Assembly (NCBI GenBank): GCA_029448655.1
Contig: JACCLO010000013.1
Coordinates: 1,364,001-1,428,000 of the forward strand
Length of the DNA: 64,000 nucleotides
Reading direction: 5' to 3'
Origin: Wolfiporia cocos
Lineage: Eukaryota; Basidiomycota; Agaricomycetes; Polyporales; Phaeolaceae
The notes under the pieces are model-generated. The model was given only the letters and a program-made list of their open reading frames with translations. It was not told the origin of the DNA and did no database searches. Below are positions 55,956 to 64,000 of the stretch, piece after piece. Positions within the stretch are counted from its first letter, which is position 1. Each line of letters starts with the position of its first letter. A program made the translations under genes and the position numbers.

Positions 55956-57807
55956 TCAAGTAGGGTCATTCCGTATACCTGCCCCAGAGTATTTGGTCTC
56001 GTCGGAACAGATATCAATCACATCATCAATAACATCGTCCAGCGACGGGACGGGGCGTCTAGTATTCCCCTTGGGTAGTGACGGTAGTAATACCTCGCCA
56101 AAGTCAGACATCGTGGCCTCGGGCGACGATGCCAACCGATCTGTTGTAAAGAATGGGAGGTGAGTTTTTCTGCCTTTTTGGATGTTCAGCTGTGAGCTTG
56201 ACTAAGATACTCTGCAGGCGTTTGAGGCGGATGGGACGTACTAGCATATGGCATCAAGGAGGGAGTTCACCGCGACAGTAAGCCTGTGCACGCTCATATC
56301 AAGTTCTATAGATGGACGCTAACCTGAATACTTACGGCAGGAATCCATAGAAGAGGGCCGGGGACTGCACATATAAGGAATCAATCTTGAATGATACACC
56401 GACTTGTAACGTACCTCGTTCATCCAGGCAATGAAGTTGATCAAGATGGCACACAAGGCGCCAATGAAGTATAGTAGGGAATCCATGAGGAGGACAGCCA
56501 TCAATCTGGGTGTGTGCGTCTCTGGTCGGAGCTGCTGTATGAATTTCACCAAGGCAAGCACAAAGAGGAGGCTCTCGAATGATAGGATGGGAATCCAGTA
56601 CGCCCACGCCCAGTGTGTCACATTTCCCGGGATGCACCCCGTGAACGGCTGGCGCATCCTGCCGTAATGATCTATGAAGTGCACATATTTGGATGGGTTG
56701 AACACTGGATGTGGAAGGTTAGCACATCACATAACCAGAAGGTAGGCACGCAGACCATGCATATGGTACACTACTTCGACGAAGATCACGGTCTCCACTA
56801 TTAGCTCAACCACGAAAAGCGTGCAAAGGATAATGAGGAGATCCCTACGGCATCCATACATGACGTAGACGCGCATTATGAGTATCCCTGCGAGTAGTAT
56901 CGGTCAGTAAACAGCTTCATCATCAAATATTGAAATGAACGCGGTTCTGACCAGATATGGTGACACGAGTCACGATGTTCGCGTAGAGAAACCATTTGAA
57001 CCAGAATGTACAACTGTCAATTAAGTCAGTGCCTGTGACCGGCACAAAGAGCGAAGCATCGAGTGGCCTACAACTACGGTCGCTGACTTATTAGTTTCGC
57101 AACAATCTGACGAGAAAACGAAAGCGTACAGAGGTATCCTTGACGGGAATTATTGAGGCTAAGGCTGTCATGTAGCATAATGTGGAAGAATAATCACGTA
57201 TAGTTTATGGACGCGTACCAAAATTGTCAAAACTGGTTTGGCTGTCAGTAAACGTGGCTTTTCTAGCGGTAGTGTCTTACATAAGATTGACTATTCTGGA
57301 ACATCCATCGTCAGTGCGATTTCTCTGGAGATTCATAAGATGAAATACTCACGGCCAATAGCGATTCTGTGAATTCACGTCGCATCCAGTCTGCCAGTCT
57401 GTAGAGAAGATGCACTCTTACCATATAGAACAAAACACGGGTCCACACAAATCGTCCACGCCACATATACTTAGTCTATTCCAAGTCAGCGCATTTTAAT
57501 CTTGTAAGTGATCAACCCACTAGATAGATTGAACATACCTCTTGCCGAAAAGTGAGGCCTACCTCATCTGCGCTTGAGTATCATCAAATCAAGATCGATG
57601 GAAATGACGACGCACAGTAATCATATACAAGTACGGCCAGAGAAGCGACTAGTACGCTACCCGCTGAGTCGCTTCAGAGCGGAGACTTCCACACGAACTC
57701 ACTCCGAGCCAGGCGATACACAGGCCCATGCTCACTGACTAATCGTTGAACGTGCTCAGGATTGGGAACAAAAGGACGATGTATACCGGAGTGATGCGGT
57801 GGATCAT
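55956..57807 (-). pseudogene. DUF6533 membrane protein, copy B, probably broken
   Basis: Exon by exon parallel to copy A: the RRDLLIILCTLFVVELIV region (about 56840), WAYWIPILSFESLLFVLALV (about 56600), MDSLLYFIGALCAIL (about 56470), the AVNSLL exon (about 56280) and the tail SLDDVIDDVIDICSDE with a stop at 55956-55958. In the AVNSLL exon one base is missing relative to copy A, and the frame hits TAG at once (AVNSLLDAIC then stop). Some start motif is kept (MIHRITP, 57807). A shorter product is possible, so the pseudogene call is likely but not proven. Confidence 0.65.
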
Positions 57808-58896
57808 AGTAGGAAGACATTGAAGAAAAGGGAAGATGAAGGACGTCGAGGGGGGAAGGGATGAGGGCAGGATAAGTCGTATCGTCTGAGCCCTAATGCC
57901 ATTTTTATATACCAAGGTGTCGTTGAGATGCGAACACGGGAGAATGATAGTATTTGATCACATCGTAGCAGGGCTGTGCGAATAGGCTCTGTAGACGCCT
58001 TTTTCGATAGAGAACGGGAAAATGTAGTAATGGACTTGTGATCTCAGGCCACTTACAGGTACGCAGCCGATCTTCAAGCTTCAGCTTCGGAGTCAGCCTC
58101 AGCATTTGTGTTGGAATCGATGACAGGTATACCTAGTGACCCTGGTGACGTCCTGATTGTAACGTTCCGCTGCTGTCATCGAGACTCCAGTATCATTAGG
58201 ATCATGGTGGAGCCATTGTCAGAGCCATCTCTTAGAAGTCGCTGGAACTAGCGACCTGTGGGACAGGATCATTATTGATGTCAGGGAGCTCGTTCCACTC
58301 GTTCGACAGCCTCGCGGTGATGCTTCGCGTTGATATCTCAACTTTGGACCTAAATGATGAGAGTCGAACAGAGATTCTGTGATATCACGATTCGGTAAGG
58401 TTCGCCAAGGAGTTACACAGTGAGACGCACAGAATATAGTCTTATCGCATTCGCATCTGATGCTTTCAGAGCGCTTATGTACTGGTGAGATACTGCTGCG
58501 ACTTGAGGCTTGAACCGAAGCTTGAGGCGTCATGGTGAGGATAAAGAAGATTCTGATCTCATCATCGTGAGCATGCCTTCATGCCTTCAGTCCTGTCGAC
58601 CAGTCGCTGCAAGCAGCAAAGAGAAGCCTAATGCAAGTTTATAGTAATAAAATGAGATGAGAGCTCTGTAAGTGTCACTGTAAGATATCGCATCTGCAAT
58701 GTAGTGTGCAAACTGCGCCACACGTACGGAATCTCTCGATCTGAGATCGCGCGTCCCGATCAGGATTTTTAGAAACGTGACTCTCCCCCGCCCGTCAATA
58801 CTTTCGACGAGTTTAACACTCGACGCTCGTCGCCATCCTCTATCTATTTTGCTTTACGAGACTATTTGAACACTATCCTGGCTAATCATAACGGGC
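57808..58896. other. Intergenic, no gene supported
   Basis: Short frames only. The last 100 bp before 58897 should hold the PUF6 promoter and leader. Confidence 0.55.
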
Positions 58897-61243
58897 ATGG
58901 TTTCCGCAACATCGAAGAAACGGCCAGCAGCATCACAGGTTGGACCCAAAGCGAAGAAGGCTCATCTTGAGCAACCATCAGAAAAGGGCAAGAAACGTAG
59001 CCGGCCTGTTACGCAAGCTGTAGAAGAAGAGAACGACTCTGGCTCTGAGGAGTCACAGCAGGAGGACTCTGACGAAGATGAGGTAGGAGATCAGGACGAT
59101 GAGCATGTACAGACGTCTGCTGCTTCGGCAAAGGACCCAAATGGTGCGTCTGCAACATCATCTTTGCTAACATGAGGCTGTATTGATACTCGAGTAGCCG
59201 CCCGTGAGTCTCACAAGGCTCAAAAAGCTCTGCTTGAGCAGCGTCGCGCAGCCAAGCCACATTTTGAGCTACTTGTCGAGGCAAAGCGTGCCTGGAGGCT
59301 TGCCCACCAGAAAAGTCTGAAGAAAGCAGAGCGCGAGAAGCATATCAATGCCCTCATGGACGTTATAAGCGGAAAAGTCAAGGACATTGTGATCAAGCAT
59401 GATGCGAGCCGTATTGTGCAGACGGTCGTGCGATACGGAGGCGAAAAGCATCGCAACGAGATTGCGACTGAGCTGCAGGGCAAATACAAAGAGCTTGCAC
59501 AAAGCAAATATTCGAAAGTGCGTGCTATTGTGACATCGATGTTGGCTGTATCTGATCTAATCCCGTCTTGTGTATCAGTTCCTGGTCACCAAGCTCATCC
59601 GCTTCTGTCCGTCTCACCGCGCAACGATCCTTCGCGAATTCCAGGGTCACGTTCTGCGACTTCTACTGCATCGTGAGGCTTCAAGCGTTCTCGCGGATGC
59701 CTTCGAACTGTACACCAACGCGTATGAACGCTCGTTGCTCCTGCGCGACTTCTACGGCAAGGAGGCGAACTTAGCGACGCTTACCGCCGGAAGCGACGAG
59801 GAGAAGGAGCAGGCGAAGAAAGGGCTTAAGGGCTTGCTAGAGGGTATTGAGGGTGAGCGGCGGAGACGGATTATGACGTCCGTAAGGGACAACCTGGTGA
59901 CCATGTCCGTTCTGATACAATCTCCCGAGACGAGTATCTGACATTTTCATAGTTTCAATAATCCGGACAAGGGCGCTGTATCGCATGCCATCGTGCACCG
60001 TGTGCTTTGGGAGTACCTTGCAGCGATCAACGCCCTGGAAGACGAGGCTGAGCAGGAGAAACTTAGGCGGGAGATCTTCGAAAGGTACTAGCGTGCTGAC
60101 CCTGCGCCAGTAGGCGGAGCTGACATGATGCTGCACAGCTGCCAGGACATCCTCGCAGAGATGGTCCACACAAAAGATGGCAGTCGCTCCGTCAGGGAGT
60201 TCATTGCCCAGGGTACGGCCAAGGTTAGCTCGTTCAGGCAGGCCGGCTGCTCATGACTAGCACTCATTACCCATGCGTTCTGCAGGATAGAAAACTTATT
60301 GTCAAAGCGATTAAGCCGCACGTTGAGCGCATGTGCAAGGACGATGAAGCGCAGTTGGTGCTTTTTACCGCGCTCGATGTGATAGAGTCCGTTCATCCTC
60401 TGGATCTGTGATGTGAAACTGACACATGGATCCCAGTGACACGAAACTAACTGCAAAATCTCTTGTTGGGGACATGGTTGCGTCTGCGTCCACCCTGTAC
60501 ACGTCCATCCAGGGTCGACGATCGCTCGTGTACCTGATGGCGCCGCGGACACGGCGGCACTTCACCCCTTCCCAGATTGCCGTCCTGGCGGAAACGGATG
60601 CGGTTCGTGCAAAGACCAGTAAAAAGGACGACGATACCCGCGCCGCAGAGATCAGAAAAGCAGCAAGTGATGGTCTCCTCGCCTGGGTCGCAGAGAGCGG
60701 TGCAGACATCGCGCGAGACCCGGGAGGCAGTCTCGTCGTGTTGGATGTGATGCTATACGCTGAAGGCGGTGAGTGACGGCTGACCATTGTCACACTCAAG
60801 CACTTGGACTGAGATTGTCTGCGCTCACAGACAGGTCTAACGCCTCCGATGCCCTTCTCTCCTCACTCGCTGCGCCATACCCAGTGTCCGACTCAACAAC
60901 GCCACACCCCATATCCCTTGCGCACACTTCACGGCTGTACAAGACGCTCCTTCAGGGTGGGCACTTCTCGCATGCCACGCGCACCGTCGAGCAGGCGCCG
61001 TTGTGGAACGCACACGCGTTCTCAGTGCGTTTCGTGCAGCTCATTGGCCAAGATACGACGGTAGCGATGGCCCGCGGTGATGGTGCGTTCGTTGTCGCTG
61101 CGCTTTGCGAGCGGCTCGCGGCGAGCGAGAGCGCGGAGCGGAGCGTGCTGCGGGGATGGTTTGGGAAGGATATGAAGGCTGAGATTGGAGAGGCGGCGCC
61201 AAGGGGCTCAGCGCTGTTGCTGGAGAGCCTCAATGCGCTATAG
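58897..61243 (+). CDS. PUF6: Pumilio-family ribosome biogenesis protein PUF6/PUM3
   Basis: Nucleolar RNA-binding protein for 60S subunit assembly (in yeast it also represses ASH1 mRNA). Eight exons sum to 1956 nt, 651 aa, with introns 59144-59197, 59518-59578, 59905-59952, 60085-60138, 60224-60285, 60387-60436 and 60769-60830. An N-terminal Lys-rich and then acidic low-complexity part (EENDSGSEESQQEDSDEDEV) leads to the PUF/PUM-HD repeats. Among these are IVIKHDASRIVQTVVRYG, GHVLRLLLHREASSVLADAF and AEMVHTKDGSRSVREFIAQG. The CPL C-terminal domain follows (DRKLIVKAIKPHVERMCKDD ... SNASDALLSSLA), ending SLNAL. The frame holds across all junctions. Confidence 0.94.
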
Positions 61244-63497
61244 CGATATGATGATTTGGATATAGTTTGTTCCCGGTGCGAGGGACCGGATGGCGTGTGA
61301 CACATCTAATATGAAGCGTGGAGCTGGGTATAGACGGAAAGAGTCTCCGTGCAGAGTCTGATTAACCAGTGGCAGGCGGTCTGTTCTCGCGAATAGCTCT
61401 CCGTCCCTCAACATTGGTAGTGTGCGCATGGCCCACCATCGGTCAGGGTGACTCATAGCTCAGGGTCGATGGTCATTGTCAACTAAAGCGATGTCCACCG
61501 CATATCTCCCGGCGCGAGCTGTCCCGCGTCTCGCAGATTTGGTGAGTGAGATCCATATCGCTCCTCTTTCTGAGCAGATAGAAAGCGGTGCGCATCTGCC
61601 TGCATTCTCCTGCCACAGGCGAAGGGCATGTCAAGTGTGAGAGAACATGGGCGTCTAGAGCCTGCTACGGTAGGTCCATGGATGATTAGCTAATGGAAGC
61701 ATTTTGCACAGACGCTCTGTTGAATTGGCTCATGAATCCTGCCCTCTTCCTTTTCATGACAGATTCGCCGAAAATGAACCCAGGAAGCTTGGAGCAGCAC
61801 ACGCCATATGCCAGAGCTCTGTCAGCTCACCGGACCTTGCATTTCCGGTGCATCCATGCACTGGGAAGGCCAGATGAGCGCAGAGAATGCGAACTAGTTG
61901 AGGCTGCATTAGGCTACACGCCTACTCCCCGCTGTGCACTGCATCCGGTCTGTCTTGCCCTACTGCCTGCCATCTGTGACTACGATGTTGCCGGCCGCTC
62001 GTTGTCTCCACAATGTATATCCAAGACCTCGTTGGCATGCCCCTGGTATGCGAGAATTTCGGGGCCGCTTATGCTCACATCTCATGAAGTCAACTCCATC
62101 ATGACCTCGTGGCATGCTTTGATTTCGGGGAGTGTAACGTTCCGCCAACAGACAGATCTCAGGAGAAGATTTTATCGTTAACCCCGAGACTCTCGAAGAT
62201 CTCAGAGTCCACTGGTATCTCATGAAACGAATTCATAGTGTAGTGTGTTGCAACCGCATGGTCTTGCGTGCTCCCGCGCCAGCAGCCTCATGCAGGCATC
62301 ATCTTTCTGATGTTGACTGTGGCGGTTCAATACCTCTCGGTGCTCAAATCATACCGACATTTGACTCCGACTTGGCGTGCGCCGTGCGGTTCAAGCGGTA
62401 GCTTTCCGAACATTCCCACCGTAACTCGCTGACCGTAGGCGGGAGCGGATCAATGGCGATACAGACTCGGCATTGCGGTTTAGGTATGTGATTTTCCAAT
62501 TTTACATCACACGGTCAGCCGGAGCGGCCCTTGGTTTCGATATGGGATGATGTTGAGTTGTGGATACTGCGTGATTAGTCGCTAACATCGTCCCCGTAGC
62601 GCAGTCTGTCAGTGACCATTTATTACTATCGCTGGACCCCTTCTGCACAATCGACTCTGCAGAGGCAACAACGCATCGAAAGATCAAGAAATTTTTTTGT
62701 GTGGATACTAGACATGTAGACGAAGTCTTCCGTAGAATTTTCTTTACATTCCTGACTTATGTCGTTATGTAGATTCGATTGCGCAGAAGTGGTCCATTGG
62801 AAGAGGCCAAGCCTTAGTGTAGGACGTGCGCGGGTGAGATCAATACCCTCATCGGGATATCCGGGCGGCCGACGTAAGCTTAGCGTCTCCTGAGCGAGAC
62901 TTCTACATAGGGCACTGTGCTGTATCTCCACAGATCGCACAGTGTTAGAAGAGCTACGGCACTTTTGCTCACCTGACCACATAGCCACACTTCTCGAAGC
63001 GTCCGTCGCGTCTCCTGTGCGGAAATTTGCGCTGATTGTTCAACGTTCAGCGGGTCGCCCTTCTACTGCTCAGCCGAGCTGCTCTAAGATATCTTCGTGG
63101 CACGGATCACAAGCGGTCGCGTTCCCGGCGGCGCGTGCGCGTGATGGCCAGGATCAACACGACATATGCGATCACCGGTTGCCAGAGGCAAGGAGTTTGC
63201 CTTCCCTCCTAGTCGAGCACTACTGTACAGGTGAACCATCCATGTTTGTCGTGATGGACATTGAGAGACCGGCGCGTGTCAGCAAAATGGTGACGTCGCA
63301 TAGGGAGCGCAACCCGTGAGGTCAGAAGCGCCTTCATATAAAAGTGATGGAGTGGAGGACTCTGCACACAGCACCCCTAGCCTTCGCGTCAGATCATCAT
63401 CAAGTTCATATGTGGTCTCCAGCTTCCACTGCACACGGTGTTGTCGTGTCTTCTCTATTATTCACTCATGCATGTACGTCTTTCGACCGTATTCAAG
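61244..63497. other. Intergenic, no gene supported
   Basis: The longest frame is 162 codons (61693-62181, +), without a recognisable domain, and it overlaps shorter frames on the other strand. No repeats shared with the rest of the window were noticed. Confidence 0.5.
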
Positions 63498-64000
63498 ATG
63501 CTGCGCAACTCACAGCTCGTGTTTTTAGCTGCCTTTGTCGCTCGCCCTTTCATGAGTCAAGATACTACTGCATTTGATGGTCAATATATCGCGCCATCAA
63601 CAAATAACACAGCTGTAGAGTGGTGGTATGCTCAGGCTATTGCGGAACCAGAGGGAAGCAGCGCACTTGCAAATATACAGATTCTCTTCTATCAAGGTAT
63701 ATTCATGCTGCGAAGTTATGCTTACGACAAATTGACGCAAAACTCACTGCTTTAGGATATCCCATATTGGTGCCTCCGCAGGATCCGTCACAACCGGAAT
63801 ATTACATCACGATCGACGGCAGCTTCCCGAATGGCACTGTATTCAACTTCAACATTCCTGCGTCATCAGGGAATGTCGTTTCATCCGGAGAAGACGTAAC
63901 TGGATATTGGGGGGACGCTGGCTCATTCAGCGTTACAGACAACCTCTCCTCCTTCACCGCGAAAGTCAACTCGAGCGCGCTTGGCGTTACGGGGAACATC
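63498..64000 (+). CDS. Secreted CrtC/AttH-like protein (putative Diels-Alderase family), 5' part
   Basis: Starts MLRNSQLVFLAAFVARPFMS, a plausible signal peptide. An in-frame ATG 60 nt upstream exists but would bury it. One intron, 63697-63755. The first domain carries AVEWWYAQAI, the EWWY motif of the CrtC/AttH lipocalin-like fold that also includes fungal Diels-Alderases, then NIQILFYQGYPIL and a beta-rich stretch with N-glycosylation-type sites. The gene runs past the window end, so its length, second domain and reaction cannot be judged. No biosynthetic partner genes are visible. Confidence 0.65.

Noticed and set aside
61693..62181. 162-codon plus-strand frame
   Set aside because: No domain, no intron structure, no start context or neighbour support.

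Overview
The window is nuclear DNA of a filamentous basidiomycete, most likely an Agaricomycete (Polyporales would fit). Genes are compact and broken by 48-84 nt introns. DUF6533 membrane proteins, typical of mushroom-forming fungi, are present, and the repeats are chromodomain Ty3/Gypsy elements.

Host genes sit at the two ends. Left: an Old Yellow Enzyme family reductase (1507-2932, -), ribosomal protein eL8 (about 5970-6948, +), the 90S pre-ribosome WD40 factor UTP7/WDR46 (7580-9890, -), the INO80-complex YL1-C subunit IES6 (10133-10891, +) and a DUF6533 membrane protein (11174-12993, -). Right: a decayed second copy of the DUF6533 gene (55956-57807, -), the pumilio-family ribosome biogenesis factor PUF6 (58897-61243, +) and the 5' part of a secreted CrtC/AttH-like (putative Diels-Alderase type) gene that runs off the window (63498 onward, +). 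eL8, UTP7 and PUF6 all serve ribosome production.

The 3' end of IES6 plus the DUF6533 gene was duplicated. Copy A is 10832-12993. Copy B starts at about 14513 and ends at 57807, and is blown apart by transposons. Target-site duplications (TSDs) let the order be read. Retrotransposon RT-A (14601-24602, TSD CGGTG) lies in copy B. Next to it is a hAT-like element (hAT-2, 24645-55546, TSD CTCAGCAC) whose two ends are now 31 kb apart. Inside hAT-2 sits a long-TIR element (34601-55321, 11-bp TSD). Inside that sits retrotransposon RT-B (35703-55042, TSD ACCTG). RT-B is broken by retrotransposon RT-C (39617-48635, TSD CCGAA), a short non-autonomous LTR element (49431-51322, TSD ATTGT) and a solo LTR (53759-54248, TSD GGTCC). 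RT-C itself carries a solo LTR (46554-47112, TSD GGTTT). A second arm of hAT-2 carries a minisatellite-bearing block and another TIR-like element (26548-34220), which holds two short LTR elements nested in opposite orientation (28192-31973).

All three long retrotransposons are chromodomain Gypsy elements that also encode a dUTPase, but in two places: after the chromodomain in RT-A, and between protease and reverse transcriptase in RT-B and RT-C. All families appear self-primed (Tf1-like): an 11-12 nt sequence beside the 5' LTR is complementary to a site inside the LTR, and one pair co-varies between two elements. RT-B and RT-C share a third open frame (ORF3), -1 to pol, with two zinc knuckles, the same start and stop positions and nearly the same length. 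RT-A has intact ORFs and LTRs that differ at one of 699 bases, so it is recent. RT-B is old, with stops that look like CGA-to-TGA changes.
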